Below are positions 29,927 to 40,441 of a stretch of DNA of 64,000 nucleotides, piece by piece. The stretch comes from Actinomycetota bacterium (GTDB lineage Bacteria; Actinomycetota; Actinomycetes; Mycobacteriales; HKI-0501): positions 1 through 64,000 of the forward strand of contig JAVEDU010000074.1 of NCBI GenBank assembly GCA_030840805.1, written 5' to 3'. Below the pieces are notes generated by a model. The model did not search any database. It worked only from the letters and a program-made list of their open reading frames with translations, and had not been told where the DNA came from. The translations under genes and the position numbers were made by a program. Within the stretch, counting starts at the first letter, position 1. Each line of letters starts with the position of its first letter.

Positions 29927-30373
29927 TCAGCCGAGGCGCTGCGAGCTCTGCACCGACGCGTCGGCGGTGATCTCGGTCCAGGAGCGGAGGGACCCGATCC
30001 GGCCGAGCACCAGCGTGTGGGCGGTGCCGTGGACGCGGAGTGCGATCGTGCCGTCGGTCGTGATCGAGAAGTGGTCGGGTGAGATGCCCAGACCGTGGTC
30101 GCCGACCCGCTCCAGCGTGGCCCGGTACGCGGTGTCGACGTTCCCGGCGAGCTTCCAGGAGTCCGCGGCCGCGATCGCGGACCCGTCGGCGGCCTCCTGG
30201 GCGCGAAAGGAGATCAGGGCCACCGAACAGACGTCGTAGCCGAGCGTCCCGAGCACGGTGAGAAGGACAGCGGCCCGGACGAGTCCCCACGGCAGGGCGG
30301 CGCCGAGGTCTCCGCCGGCGCGGCACGGCCGGCGGGGGCGGACCCGGGGTGCCGGGTCGGACACGGTGGTCAC
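29927..30373 (-). CDS. Single-pass membrane protein with TadE/TadG-like N-terminus
   Basis: A 148-residue protein with a basic N-terminus, one membrane helix (about residues 28-50) and then the motif FRAQEAADGSAIAAADSW. That motif resembles the QxAADAAALAAA segment of TadG/Flp pilus-assembly proteins. The remaining 90 residues are extracytoplasmic and unlike known domains. No other tad gene is visible, so a pilus role is doubtful. The start is GTG at 30373; a GTG three codons later is possible. It follows murJ by 53 bases in the same direction and could be in its operon. Confidence 0.65.
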   Translation of the reverse strand: MTTVSDPAPRVRPRRPCRAGGDLGAALPWGLVRAAVLLTVLGTLGYDVCSVALISFRAQEAADGSAIAAADSWKLAGNVDTAYRATLERVGDHGLGISPDHFSITTDGTIALRVHGTAHTLVLGRIGSLRSWTEITADASVQSSQRLG

Positions 30374-30426
30374 CCGGGAAGCGTCGACACACTCGGGCGG
30401 CCGCTTGAGTGGCGGGAGCCGCGGGG

Positions 30427-32280
30427 TCAGGCGCGCCCGAGCCGCCGCTGCACCATCCCGAGGACGTGGTGTACCTCCCGCACCCGCAGCAGCAGCGCCG
30501 CGCAGACGTACGCCACCCCGCCGGCCAGCAGCCCGGCCAGCAGCGCCAGGATGCCGCCGACGTGCCCGGTGCCCGCCACGGCGCGGATGCCGGCGTCCGC
30601 CGCCCAGGTCACCAGCAGGGCGGGCACGCTCGCTGCCGCGATCCGGGCGATCGTGCTCGCGGTGTTCCGTCCGCGGACCGTGCCGAGGCGCCGGCGCAGC
30701 AGCATCCCACCGACGACCATCGCGACGAGGTACGACAGCGAGTTCACCGCCATCAGCCAGTGCAGGACGTGGTCGACCGGCGCGAGGGCCGCGACCGCAC
30801 CGGCACCGGCCACCCGCACGGCGACCGCGGCCGCGTTGACGAGCGTCGGCGTCTTCGCGTCCCGCATCGCGTAGAACGCGAACGTCTGCATCTGGCTCAC
30901 CGCGAACGGCAGCAGCCCCAGGCAGGCGACCGCGAACACCGCACCGGTGGTCTTCGCCTGCGCGGCGCTCGTGTTGCCGTACCCGAACAGCACCAGCCCG
31001 GCCGAGCTGCCGAGGAACACCATGATCGCCGCGGCCGGCAGCAGCACGGTCGCGGACAGCCGGGTGCCGAGCGCCAGGTCGTCGGCAAGCGCCCGGAACC
31101 GTCCGTCGACGGCGGCGCGGCTCATCCGTGGCAGCAGCGCGGTGATCACGCTGACCGCGACGATGCCGTGCGGCAGCATGAACAGCAGGTACGCGTTGTT
31201 GTAGATCGCCACCGAGGGGCCGCCCGCCTCGCCGGCCGCCTTGGCGACGCGCATGATCGCGACCACGCCGAGCTGGCTGAGCAGGACGTACAGCAGGAGC
31301 CACCCGGCGAGCCCGCGCGCCTCGGCGAGCCCGGTGCCGCGCCAGTCGAACCGCCACTTCCAGCGGAACCCGAGGCGGCGCAGCGGGATCCACAGCGACA
31401 CCGCCTGGGCGGCGATGCCCAGCGTCGTCCCGAGCCCGAGCACGATGATCTGCGGCAGCGTGACGCTGTCCGCGGTCGGCGTGCCGAACCCGTGCATCGC
31501 GAGGAACACCCCGCCCGTCGCGATGACGACCGCGTTGTTCAGGACGGGCGCCCACATCGGCGCGGCGAACCTGCCGCGGCTGTTCAGGACCGCGCCGAAC
31601 ACGGCCGCGAGCGCGTAGAACACGATTTCCAGCAGCAGTAGGTACGCGAACGCGGTGGTGAGGGGCCGCTCACCGGGATCGCCCACGAACAGGAGCGTGA
31701 TCAGCGGTGCGGCGACGACGGCCACGGCGGTGATCACGGTGAACACCGCGAGCGTCATCGTCAGCAGGCGCTGGATGAACGCGATGCCCCCGTCGGGCTC
31801 CTGTTTCTCCGCCTTGACGAGCAGCGGGACGATGACGCTGGTCAGCACGCCGCCGAGCAGCAGTTCGTAGACCATGTTCGGGAACGTGTTGGCGAGCGTG
31901 TACGCGTCGGCGAAGAGCGTCGAACCGATCACCACCGTGAGGATGATCTGCCGCAACAGGCCGCTCGCGCGGGATGCGATCGTGCCGATCGCCATGACCG
32001 CGGAGTTCCGGGCGACACCGGCGGTGTCCTCGTCGTCGCGCCGGAGCTCGACCGGGACCACGCCACCGAGGTCCAGCAGACCGGTGTGGTCCATGCCCGG
32101 CATGAGCTGGGCGACCTCGACGATCTCCACGACCGGCACGGCGCGGATGTCCGCGGCGCTCGCCCACTCCCCCGCCTCGGCGAATCCGGAGCGGTACACC
32201 GTCCCGACGGCACGGCCGACCCGGGCGGTACCGACCGCACGACGACGCCGGCCCGGGCCCGGAAGGCTCGGTGGTGTCAC
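30427..32280 (-). CDS. murJ: Lipid II flippase MurJ
   Basis: A 617-residue MurJ/MviN-family transporter that flips lipid II across the membrane for peptidoglycan synthesis. After an 88-residue cytoplasmic leader come about 14 membrane helices, starting [21 protein letters not shown]. Typical segments include [24 protein letters not shown] and [28 protein letters not shown]. Unlike the mycobacterial protein, it ends shortly after the last helix ([17 protein letters not shown]), with no pseudokinase attached. The start is GTG at 32280, overlapping the Nudix gene stop (GTGA). Confidence 0.95.
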   Translation of the reverse strand: MTPPSLPGPGRRRRAVGTARVGRAVGTVYRSGFAEAGEWASAADIRAVPVVEIVEVAQLMPGMDHTGLLDLGGVVPVELRRDDEDTAGVARNSAVMAIGTIASRASGLLRQIILTVVIGSTLFADAYTLANTFPNMVYELLLGGVLTSVIVPLLVKAEKQEPDGGIAFIQRLLTMTLAVFTVITAVAVVAAPLITLLFVGDPGERPLTTAFAYLLLLEIVFYALAAVFGAVLNSRGRFAAPMWAPVLNNAVVIATGGVFLAMHGFGTPTADSVTLPQIIVLGLGTTLGIAAQAVSLWIPLRRLGFRWKWRFDWRGTGLAEARGLAGWLLLYVLLSQLGVVAIMRVAKAAGEAGGPSVAIYNNAYLLFMLPHGIVAVSVITALLPRMSRAAVDGRFRALADDLALGTRLSATVLLPAAAIMVFLGSSAGLVLFGYGNTSAAQAKTTGAVFAVACLGLLPFAVSQMQTFAFYAMRDAKTPTLVNAAAVAVRVAGAGAVAALAPVDHVLHWLMAVNSLSYLVAMVVGGMLLRRRLGTVRGRNTASTIARIAAASVPALLVTWAADAGIRAVAGTGHVGGILALLAGLLAGGVAYVCAALLLRVREVHHVLGMVQRRLGRA

Positions 32281-32774
32281 GCGGACCGGGCCAGGAGCTC
32301 GGGTACGGCGGTCACCAGGCGTCGCTCGTCCGGGTACACGAGCCGGTCACCCAGCTCGGTCAGGGGCACCCACGCCACCTCGGTCACCTCCACGTCCGCG
32401 TCCGACAGCTCACCGCCGACAGCGCGGAGGAGGTAATGGTGCACGGTCTTGTGGATGCGGCGCCCCTCGGCGACGAACCAGTAGTCGACGACCCCCAGGG
32501 GGGCGAGGACCCGGCCCGAGATGCCGGTCTCCTCGGCCACCTCGCGGGCCGCGGTCTGCTCCAGCGTCTCGCCGTCCTCGACGTGCCCCTTCGGCAGCGA
32601 CCAGACGAGCCGGCCGCGCCGGTCGAGCTTGCCGATCAGGGCCGCGGACGCCGTCGGCCCTTCACCGCTCACGACGAGTCCCCCCGCCGAGACCTCCTCG
32701 ACGCGGGTCAGTCGATGCCCCCGGCGCGATCCGGAGCGTTCTCCGGACCGCCGCGGAGCAGGGCGTCGGGCCAT
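32277..32774 (-). CDS. Nudix hydrolase (MutT4-position)
   Basis: A 165-residue Nudix hydrolase with the complete box [23 protein letters not shown]. The basic first 25 residues resemble those of other actinobacterial MutT4-like proteins. The gene lies next to murJ just as Rv3908 lies near Rv3910. The substrate, probably a nucleoside diphosphate derivative, is not predictable. The ATG at 32774 is in frame and gives the usual length. It is divergent from the CCA-adding enzyme gene, and its stop overlaps the murJ start. Confidence 0.9.
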   Translation of the reverse strand: MARRPAPRRSGERSGSRRGHRLTRVEEVSAGGLVVSGEGPTASAALIGKLDRRGRLVWSLPKGHVEDGETLEQTAAREVAEETGISGRVLAPLGVVDYWFVAEGRRIHKTVHHYLLRAVGGELSDADVEVTEVAWVPLTELGDRLVYPDERRLVTAVPELLARSA

Positions 32775-32889
32775 GGAGCGACCATAGCGCGCCGTCACCG
32801 GGCGACCACGCCGTCCACAGGCGTGGCGCCGGCGGGTCGGATCGCACCGGCGCGGTCGTCGGGGCGGAGCACCGTTAGGCTCGACTCCC

Positions 32890-34380
32890 GTGCCCGCCGA
32901 ACCCACCGCCGACCGTCCCGCCGAGACCTCTGTCTCCGCGGCCGATCCTCTCTCTGCGGCACAGCGCGTCGCCGTCGCCGAGCTGATGCGGGTCTCCCCG
33001 GTGACGGACGAGCTGGGGCGGATCTTCGCCGCGGCGGGCCACGAGCTGTACCTGGTCGGCGGGTCCGTCCGGGACGTGCTGCTCGGCCGCGCCGGAACAG
33101 ACCTCGACTTCTGCACCGACGCCCGCCCGGAACGGGTCCTGGAGCTCGTCCGCCCGTGGGCCGACGGCGTGTGGGACCTCGGCATCGAGTTCGGCACGGT
33201 CGGCGCCGCCAAGGGCGGGCTCCGGCTGGAGATCACCACGTACCGCGCGGAGGCGTACGACCGGGTGACCCGGAACCCTGTCGTCCGGTACGGGGAGTCG
33301 CTCGCCGACGACCTGGTCCGCCGGGACTTCACCGTGAACGCGATGGCGGTGAGCCTGCCCGAGCACCGGTTCGCCGACCCGTACGGCGGCCTGGCGGACC
33401 TCACCGCCCGCGTGCTGCGGACGCCCGGCACCCCGGAGGAGTCGTTCGGGGACGACCCGCTGCGGATGCTGCGGGCGGCCCGGTTCGTGGCCCAGCTCCG
33501 GTTCACCCCGGCGCCCGAGGTGGTCGCGGCGATGCGCGACATGGCCGGGGAGATCGAGCGGATCACCGCCGAGCGGGTCCGGGACGAGCTGACGAAGCTG
33601 ATCTGCGGGGCCGACCCGGTGGCCGGGTTGCGGCTGCTGGTCGAGACCGGCCTCGCCGACCACGTCCTCCCGGAGCTGCCCGGGATGCGGATGGAGATCG
33701 ACGAGCACGCCCAGCACAAGGACGTCTACGAGCACACGCTCACCGTGCTGGAGCAGGCCGTCGCGCTGGAGGAGGACGGCCCCGACCCGGTGCTGCGCTG
33801 GGCGGCCCTGCTGCACGACATCGGCAAGCCGGCGACCCGGCGGGCCGAGCCGGGCGAGAAGGTGAGCTTCCACCATCACGAGGTCGTCGGCGCCAAGCTG
33901 GCGCGCAAGCGGCTGAAGGCGCTCCGCTTCCCGAAGGACACCACCGAGCAGATCGCCGACCTGGTGTTCCTGCACCTGCGGTTCCACGGGTTCGGCCGGG
34001 GCGAGTGGACGGACTCCGCGGTGCGCCGGTACGTCACGGACGCCGGCGACCTGCTGCCGCGGCTGCACAAGCTGGTGCGTTCGGACTCCACCACCCGCAA
34101 CAGGCGCAAGGCCGCCCGGCTGTCCGAGGACTACGACGCACTGGAACAGCGGATCGCGGCCCTCCGCGCCCAGGAGGACCTGAACCGGGTGCGCCCGGAC
34201 CTCGACGGAAACGCGATCATGACGCTGCTGGGCGTGCCGCCCGGCCCGATCGTCGGCCGGGCGTGGAAGCACCTGAAGGAGCTGCGCCTGGACCGCGGCC
34301 CGCTGTCCCGGGACGAGGCGGAGGCGGAGCTGCAGCGCTGGGCGGTCGCCGAGGGCATCGCGCGACCGGACCGGGAGTGA
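32890..34380 (+). CDS. cca: CCA tRNA nucleotidyltransferase
   Basis: A 496-residue class II tRNA nucleotidyltransferase (often annotated PcnA) that adds or repairs the 3' CCA of tRNA. The active-site motifs are [16 protein letters not shown] and [24 protein letters not shown] and [11 protein letters not shown] follow. A C-terminal HD domain ([16 protein letters not shown] and [15 protein letters not shown]) suggests an added phosphohydrolase activity. The start is GTG at 32890. The gene ends ten or so bases before a strong hairpin shared with the convergent protease gene. It occupies the same place as in mycobacteria (Rv3907c). Confidence 0.94.
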   Translation: MPAEPTADRPAETSVSAADPLSAAQRVAVAELMRVSPVTDELGRIFAAAGHELYLVGGSVRDVLLGRAGTDLDFCTDARPERVLELVRPWADGVWDLGIEFGTVGAAKGGLRLEITTYRAEAYDRVTRNPVVRYGESLADDLVRRDFTVNAMAVSLPEHRFADPYGGLADLTARVLRTPGTPEESFGDDPLRMLRAARFVAQLRFTPAPEVVAAMRDMAGEIERITAERVRDELTKLICGADPVAGLRLLVETGLADHVLPELPGMRMEIDEHAQHKDVYEHTLTVLEQAVALEEDGPDPVLRWAALLHDIGKPATRRAEPGEKVSFHHHEVVGAKLARKRLKALRFPKDTTEQIADLVFLHLRFHGFGRGEWTDSAVRRYVTDAGDLLPRLHKLVRSDSTTRNRRKAARLSEDYDALEQRIAALRAQEDLNRVRPDLDGNAIMTLLGVPPGPIVGRAWKHLKELRLDRGPLSRDEAEAELQRWAVAEGIARPDRE

Positions 34381-34381
34381 C

Positions 34382-34418
34382 CGCGGGGGTCCCGGCCGAT
34401 CGGGCCGCGACCCCCGCG
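34382..34418. terminator. Bidirectional hairpin between cca and protease genes
   Basis: A perfect 10-bp stem CGCGGGGGTC / GACCCCCGCG (34382-34391 with 34409-34418), with a further inner GGCC/GGCC pairing, lies between two convergent stop codons. It can act on both transcripts. Confidence 0.85.
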
Positions 34419-34425
34419 ACACCGA

Positions 34426-35631
<1,206 letters not shown>

Positions 35632-35729
35632 CGCTGTTCCTCCAACGTGGGGGGCGGCGGGTAGCCGCACCGTGGAACCGCCCGCGGGTCTCGCCGGCGG
35701 TGGGAGGGCCGTGTGGCTCACGGCAGCGA

Positions 35730-35750
35730 CTCCACACGGTTTGTGTGGAG
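35730..35750. promoter_or_regulatory. Inverted repeat upstream of protease gene
   Basis: Perfect 8-bp inverted repeat CTCCACAC-GGTTT-GTGTGGAG, 99 bases before the protease start and 55 bases from the end of the MFS gene. A second, weaker repeat GACTC-N9-GAGTC lies at 35776-35794. Either could be an operator for the protease promoter or a hairpin ending the MFS transcript. The sequence alone does not decide. Confidence 0.4.
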
Positions 35751-35804
35751 ATGGTGACAAAGGGTGGTTAGTCGGGACTCAATAGTCAAGAGTCATTCAA
35801 GTTC

Positions 35805-37145
35805 TCACTCCGGTACGGTGCGTGATCCACTTCCGGCCGGCTGGGGACGGTCGACCGACGGCAGATCCCGGTTCCGGTACCAGCGCGCGGCCGCCCAGCC
35901 GTAGCCGGCACCGATCAGCGCGTACCCCGCGGCGATCGCCGCGAGTACCGCATCGGACCTGCCGTCGGGCGGCAGCGTCAGCGCGCCGGCGAACAGTCCC
36001 GCCACCAGCGCCACGTTGAACAGCGTGTCGTACAGGCTGAAGACCCGGCCCCGGTAGTCGTCGTCGCACTCGACCTGGACGGCCGTGTCGGTGACGATCT
36101 TCACGCCCTGGGCGGTGATCCCGATCGCGAACGAGGCGGCCACCACGGCCGCCGGGACGTACGGCAGGCCCAGCGCCGGCTCGACGACGGCGGCGCCGAG
36201 GAGCAGGCACGTCACCCAGGTGCGTGCCGAGAGGTGCCGGGTGACCCACGGCGTCACCGCGGCGGCGACCAGCGCGCCGAGCGCGCCGGCCGCCACGACC
36301 TGTCCGAGCCCGGCGAGCCCGGCCTTGAAGACCGGTCCGTCGGTGAAGTGGTTCCGGTACAGCAGGAGCGTCGCGATCAGCGCGACGCCGAACAGCACAC
36401 GGTGGGCGGTCAGGGCCAGCAGCGCGTAGCCCGCCCCCCGGCGCGCGGCCACGTGCCGGGCACCCGCGACGAGCCCCCGCAGCACCGCGGTGACGGTGGT
36501 GCGGGCGGCCCGCTCGGCGGCGCCGGGCCCGAGGTACGCGGCGGGGAAGCCGCGCGCCGCGGCGGCCGATGCCAGGTACCCGAGGGCGCTCGCCCCCGCG
36601 ACCAGCGCGTACCCGTGGTCGTCGGTGCCCACGATCCCCAGCAGCCCGAGCGCGAGGAGGCCGCCGGTCGTGAACGCGACGGTCCCCGCGGTGGTGGACA
36701 GGGCGTTCGCGGTGACCAGCCGGTCCGGGTCCACGACCCGGGGCAGCGACGCCGACAGCCCGGCCAGGAAGAACCGGTTGACGCCCACGACCGCCAGTAC
36801 CAGCAGGAAGAACGTCCCGGTCCGCCCGCCCGACCAGACGTACGCGGCGGCCGCCGGGACCGCCAGGGCGCGGACCAGGTTCGCGACGACGAGGACGTTC
36901 CGCCGGGAGATCCGGTCGAGCAGGACGCCCGCGAACGGTCCCAGCAGCGAGTACGGCCCGACCAGCACCGCGAACCCGATCGCCACCGCCATCGGGTCGG
37001 CCCGGTTGGCCGGGTTGAAGAACACCGAGCCAGCGAGGCTCGCCTGGAACACCCCGTCGGCGAGCTGACCGGCCAACCGGGTGCCGAGCAGCCGGCGGAA
37101 GTCACCCCGCCGGAGGACGGCGCGCAGGGTCCCGGCGGTGTGCAC
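35805..37145 (-). CDS. Major facilitator superfamily transporter
   Basis: A 446-residue membrane protein with about 12 hydrophobic helices. It has an MFS-type loop LDRISRRNVLVVANLVRAL between helices 2 and 3, and an equivalent region YRGRVFSLYDTLFNVALVAG in the second half, as in MFS_3/EntS-like exporters. The substrate is unknown; drugs or siderophores are typical for the group. The start GTG at 37145 is favoured by the family N-terminus (AVLRRGDFRRLLGTRLAGQLADG). It is divergent from a Nudix gene 79 bases away. Confidence 0.85.
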   Translation of the reverse strand: MHTAGTLRAVLRRGDFRRLLGTRLAGQLADGVFQASLAGSVFFNPANRADPMAVAIGFAVLVGPYSLLGPFAGVLLDRISRRNVLVVANLVRALAVPAAAAYVWSGGRTGTFFLLVLAVVGVNRFFLAGLSASLPRVVDPDRLVTANALSTTAGTVAFTTGGLLALGLLGIVGTDDHGYALVAGASALGYLASAAAARGFPAAYLGPGAAERAARTTVTAVLRGLVAGARHVAARRGAGYALLALTAHRVLFGVALIATLLLYRNHFTDGPVFKAGLAGLGQVVAAGALGALVAAAVTPWVTRHLSARTWVTCLLLGAAVVEPALGLPYVPAAVVAASFAIGITAQGVKIVTDTAVQVECDDDYRGRVFSLYDTLFNVALVAGLFAGALTLPPDGRSDAVLAAIAAGYALIGAGYGWAAARWYRNRDLPSVDRPQPAGSGSRTVPE

Positions 37146-37224
37146 ACCGTCAGGGTAGGCCGCCCCGGTCCGTCCATTACGGACAGTGGCGATGGGCCAG
37201 CCGATCGGTCCCCGCTCTGGCAGC

Positions 37225-37737
37225 ATGGCGCCCGTGGACCTCCCCTGGCGCACCTTCCCCGCGGCGGGCGCCCTGGTGGTGCGCCTCGGTGCGGACCCCG
37301 CCGCCGACCGGCTGCTCATGGTCCGCCAGGCCCGTGCCGGGGGGATCCGGTGGGAGGTGCCGGGCGGCAACCAGGAGTCCGCCGAGTCGTTCGAGGAGGT
37401 GGCGGCCCGTGAGGTCGCCGAGGAATGCGGCCTCGCCGTGACGATCGGGGATCTCGTCGCCACGTACCTGCTGGTACGGCCGTCGGTGCGACGGAGCGGA
37501 CTCGGGGCGTTCTTCCTCGCTACGGCGGACGACCCGGCCGCCGAGCCGCGGACGCGGGTGCCGGAGGAGATCCTGGAGGCGGCGTACCTCGACCCGCGCA
37601 CCGTCCCGCCCGACGAGCTGGGGCCGGTCACCGGGATCATCGTGGCGCGGTGGTGGCCCCGGCGGCGCGAGCCGGTCCGGTCGCCGTTCCACGTCGCGAT
37701 GCGGCGGGCCGCCGGCGGGTACGTCGAGACCCCTTAA
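37225..37737 (+). CDS. Nudix hydrolase
   Basis: A 170-residue Nudix protein with the complete box [24 protein letters not shown]. The following ATYLLVRPSVRRSGLGAFFLA and the C-terminal region are unremarkable for the superfamily. The substrate is unknown. I chose ATG at 37225. An upstream GTG at 37186 would add 13 residues, and neither has a strong ribosome-binding site. A very strong terminator follows 11 bases after the stop. Confidence 0.85.
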   Translation: MAPVDLPWRTFPAAGALVVRLGADPAADRLLMVRQARAGGIRWEVPGGNQESAESFEEVAAREVAEECGLAVTIGDLVATYLLVRPSVRRSGLGAFFLATADDPAAEPRTRVPEEILEAAYLDPRTVPPDELGPVTGIIVARWWPRRREPVRSPFHVAMRRAAGGYVETP

Positions 37738-37748
37738 CTGTCTACAAA

Positions 37749-37793
37749 GGACGACAGGGCCGTACCCCGTCGCCGGGGTCGGCCCTGTCGTCC
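37749..37793. terminator. Long bidirectional terminator between nudix gene and ino1
   Basis: A perfect 14-bp stem (37749-37762 with 37780-37793) with an inner ACCCC/GGGGT pairing. It sits between the convergent Nudix and ino1 stop codons and can serve both. Confidence 0.92.
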
Positions 37794-37813
37794 GGCGCGA
37801 AAGCGTCAGCGCG

Positions 37814-38893
37814 TCAGCGCTCGACCTCGCCGCGGATGAACTGCTCGACCTTCGTCTGCGCGATGTCGTCCGCGTACTGCTCCGGCGGGGACTTCATGAA
37901 GTAGCTGGCGGCCGACAGGATCGGGCCACCGATGCCACGGTCCAGCGCGATCTTCGCCGCCCGGACGGCGTCGATGATGATGCCGGCCGAGTTCGGGGAG
38001 TCCCAGACCTCGAGCTTGTACTCCAGGTTCAGCGGGACGTCACCGAAGGCGCGGCCCTCGAGGCGGACGTAGGCCCACTTGCGGTCGTCGAGCCACTGCA
38101 CGTAGTCCGACGGCCCGATGTGGACGTTGCGGGCGCCGAGGTCGTGCTCGATGTTGCTGGTGACGGCCTGCGTCTTCGAGATCTTCTTCGACTCGAGCCG
38201 GTCGCGCTCCAGCATGTTCTTGAAGTCCATGTTGCCGCCGACGTTCAGCTGGTACGTGCGGTCGAGGACGACACCACGGTCCTCGAACAGCTTCGCCATC
38301 ACGCGGTGCGTGATCGTGGCGCCGACCTGGCTCTTGATGTCGTCACCGATGATCGGGACACCGGCGTCGACGAACTTCTGCGCCCACACCGGGTCGGAGG
38401 CGATGAACACCGGCAGCGCGTTGACGAACGCGACCTTCGCGTCGAGGGCGCACTGCGCGTAGTACTTGTCCGCCGCCTCGGAGCCGACCGGCAGGTAGGC
38501 CACGAGCACGTCGGCCTTGGTGTCCTTGAGGACCTGGACGATGTCGACGGGCGCCTCGTCCGACTCCGTGATCGTCTCGCGGTAGTACTTGCCGAGGCCG
38601 TCGAGGGTGTGTCCGCGCTGGACGGTCACCCCGGTCGCCGGGACGTCGGCGATCTTGATCGTGTTGTTCTCGCTGGAGCCGATCGCGTCGGCGAGGTCGA
38701 GCCCGACCTTCTTCGCGTCCACGTCGAACGCGGCGACGAACTCGACGTCGCTGACGTGGTACTCGCCGAACTGCACGTGCATGAGGCCCGGCACCCGGCC
38801 GGACGGGTCCGCATCCTTGTAGTACTCCACGCCCTGGACGAGCGAGGCGGCGCAGTTGCCAACGCCGATGATGGCGACGCGTACGGATCCCAT
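37814..38893 (-). CDS. ino1: Inositol-3-phosphate synthase
   Basis: A 359-residue myo-inositol-phosphate synthase of the compact actinobacterial type. It converts glucose 6-phosphate to inositol 3-phosphate for phosphatidylinositol and mycothiol. The NAD-binding motif is [16 protein letters not shown] at the N-terminus. The catalytic region includes [27 protein letters not shown] and the lysines in [16 protein letters not shown]. The ATG at 38893 has AAGGAGG upstream. The PadR gene lies 112 bases upstream in the same direction, as in mycobacteria (Rv0046c-Rv0047c). Mycothiol use fits the mscR gene at 54.6 kb. Confidence 0.97.
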   Translation of the reverse strand: MGSVRVAIIGVGNCAASLVQGVEYYKDADPSGRVPGLMHVQFGEYHVSDVEFVAAFDVDAKKVGLDLADAIGSSENNTIKIADVPATGVTVQRGHTLDGLGKYYRETITESDEAPVDIVQVLKDTKADVLVAYLPVGSEAADKYYAQCALDAKVAFVNALPVFIASDPVWAQKFVDAGVPIIGDDIKSQVGATITHRVMAKLFEDRGVVLDRTYQLNVGGNMDFKNMLERDRLESKKISKTQAVTSNIEHDLGARNVHIGPSDYVQWLDDRKWAYVRLEGRAFGDVPLNLEYKLEVWDSPNSAGIIIDAVRAAKIALDRGIGGPILSAASYFMKSPPEQYADDIAQTKVEQFIRGEVER

Positions 38894-39005
38894 GGTGGGG
38901 TCCTCCTTCTGTCAATGGCCCGGTCGTGCCGGGAGGGTCGGGCAGCTGTCTTTTCAGGTTGTGCAACAGGTGGGCGGTTGTCGGTCCACCGGGGAACGGG
39001 GGCTG

Positions 39006-39605
39006 CTACTCGGGCAGGTCCCGCTCCTCGGCGCCGCCCTTCTTGGGGGTCGTGACGGTCGGCGGCCGGCCGGCCTTCTCGTGGGCGATGAGCTCCTCGA
39101 GCCAGCGGACCTCACGGTCCACGGATTCGAGCCCGTGCCGCTGCAGCTCGAGGGTGTACGCGTCGAATCGTTCGGCGGTGCGGGCCAACGTCTCGCGCAG
39201 GCCCTCACGTCGCTCCTCGACCCGGCGGCGGCGCCCTTCGAGGATCCGCAGCCGCGTCGCGGCATCGGTACGGCCGAAGAACGCGAAGTGCACGCCGAAG
39301 CCCTCGTCGTCGTACGTCTCCGGCCGCACGTCCGCGAGCAGCTCCGCGAACCGTTCCTTGCCGTCCGCGGTCAGCTCGTAGACGACCTTGCCGCGACGGC
39401 CGGTGAGCCGTGGGGCCTCGTCCGTCGCGCAGGGCCCGTGCTCGGTGATCCACCCGCCGTCTTCGAGCCGGCGCAGCGTCGGGTACAACGACCCGTAGGA
39501 GATCGCCGCTCGGAAGGGACCGAGCAGCATCGTGAGCTTCTTGCGGAGCTCGTAGCCGTGCATCGGTGACTCGTGCAGCAGGCCCAGGACGGCGAATTCG
39601 AGCAA
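39006..39605 (-). CDS. PadR-family transcriptional regulator
   Basis: A 199-residue PadR regulator. The winged helix occupies residues 1-90 (LEFAVLGLLHESPMHGYELRKKL and SYGSLYPTLRRLEDGGWITEH), followed by a Vir-type C-terminal coiled-coil domain (about 105-180) for dimerisation. The start is TTG at 39605, strongly supported by GGGAGG seven bases upstream. It precedes ino1 and probably regulates itself and perhaps inositol synthesis. A repeated CGATA array lies 58 bases upstream of its start. Confidence 0.92.
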   Translation of the reverse strand: MLEFAVLGLLHESPMHGYELRKKLTMLLGPFRAAISYGSLYPTLRRLEDGGWITEHGPCATDEAPRLTGRRGKVVYELTADGKERFAELLADVRPETYDDEGFGVHFAFFGRTDAATRLRILEGRRRRVEERREGLRETLARTAERFDAYTLELQRHGLESVDREVRWLEELIAHEKAGRPPTVTTPKKGGAEERDLPE

Positions 39606-39662
39606 TCCGGACCTCCCCTCCCGCACGTGCACCGCCCCCGCCGCGATCGGCGGGGAGGCCAA

Positions 39663-39693
39663 CGATATATCGGCCCGATACATCGGACGATAT
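39663..39693. promoter_or_regulatory. Putative PadR operator array
   Basis: Three related units stand out as AT-rich islands in GC-rich DNA: CGATATATCG (39663-39672, perfect palindrome), CGATACATCG (39676-39685, near-palindrome) and CGATAT (39688-39693). Their starts are 13 and 12 bases apart. They lie just upstream of padR and before the divergent DUF5318 gene. PadR proteins usually bind short AT-rich palindromes in their own promoter, which makes this the best operator candidate. Binding itself is inference. Confidence 0.6.
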
Positions 39694-39870
39694 GCCCCCC
39701 GACGGGAGGCGTAAACCCCGCCGCGGCGTTGCGGGCGTCGAGACGGCGCGGGTCGGCTTCGACGGCGGGCCACGCCGGCGTTCATGGCCCCGTGCCGGGC
39801 GATCGTGAGGCTCCCCACGAGCGGCCGGAGCGACCCGCCCACCGGGCGCGTCCGGCGTACCCTCGTCCGG

Positions 39871-40263
39871 GTGAGAACGCAGCGACAGATGGTCGACTAC
39901 GCGTTGCAGCGGCGTGCGTTGCTCCGCCAGGTCTACTCCGGCCGCGTCGGCACGATGGAGGTCTGTGACGCGTCGCCCTACCTTGTGCGGGCGGCGAAGT
40001 TCCACGGCGATCTCACCGAGAAGCCGTGTCCGGTGTGCCGCCGGGAGCACCTCTGGCACGTGAACTACATCTACGGCGAGCAGCTGAAGACGTCGGCGGG
40101 CCAGGCGCGGCCGGCCGTGGAGCTGCCGGTGCTGGCGATGAGCTACCGCGAGTTCGACGTGTACGTCGTCGAGGTGTGCCGCGGGTGCGCGTGGAACCAC
40201 CTCGTCGAGAAGTACACCCTGGGCCGCGACGGCCTGCCCGCGGACGAGTCCGCCAGCGGTTGA
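39871..40263 (+). CDS. DUF5318 protein with two zinc-ribbon-like CxxC motifs
   Basis: A 130-residue protein equivalent to Rv0049. It contains CPVCRREHLWHVNYIYGEQL (about residue 53) and VCRGCAWNHLVEKYTL (near 103), two CxxC pairs that could bind one zinc ion. The N-terminus MRTQRQMVDYALQRRALLRQVYSGR is characteristic. Its function is unknown, but the position next to ponA and padR is conserved in actinomycetes. The start is GTG at 39871. Confidence 0.88.
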   Translation: MRTQRQMVDYALQRRALLRQVYSGRVGTMEVCDASPYLVRAAKFHGDLTEKPCPVCRREHLWHVNYIYGEQLKTSAGQARPAVELPVLAMSYREFDVYVVEVCRGCAWNHLVEKYTLGRDGLPADESASG

Positions 40264-40289
40264 ACCTCGTCGCGATGCGGCCCCGGTAT

Positions 40290-40308
40290 CTCCGTCCGGG
40301 GGACGGAG
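40290..40308. terminator. Hairpin after DUF5318 gene
   Basis: Perfect 8-bp stem CTCCGTCC-GGG-GGACGGAG, 27 bases after the DUF5318 stop and about 130 bases before the PBP gene. It could terminate the short DUF5318 transcript. There is no U-tract, so confidence is modest. Confidence 0.45.
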
Positions 40309-40441
40309 CCCCCCGACTGTTGCGCTGCGAAGTACCCTCTGCCGTGGCGGAACACGCCCGGGTTCCGGCCACCGGGCGACGTAACGGACGTACGGAGGAC
40401 CCGGTTTGGCTCCCGATCGCGGCTTCGGCCACAGTGGTGGG

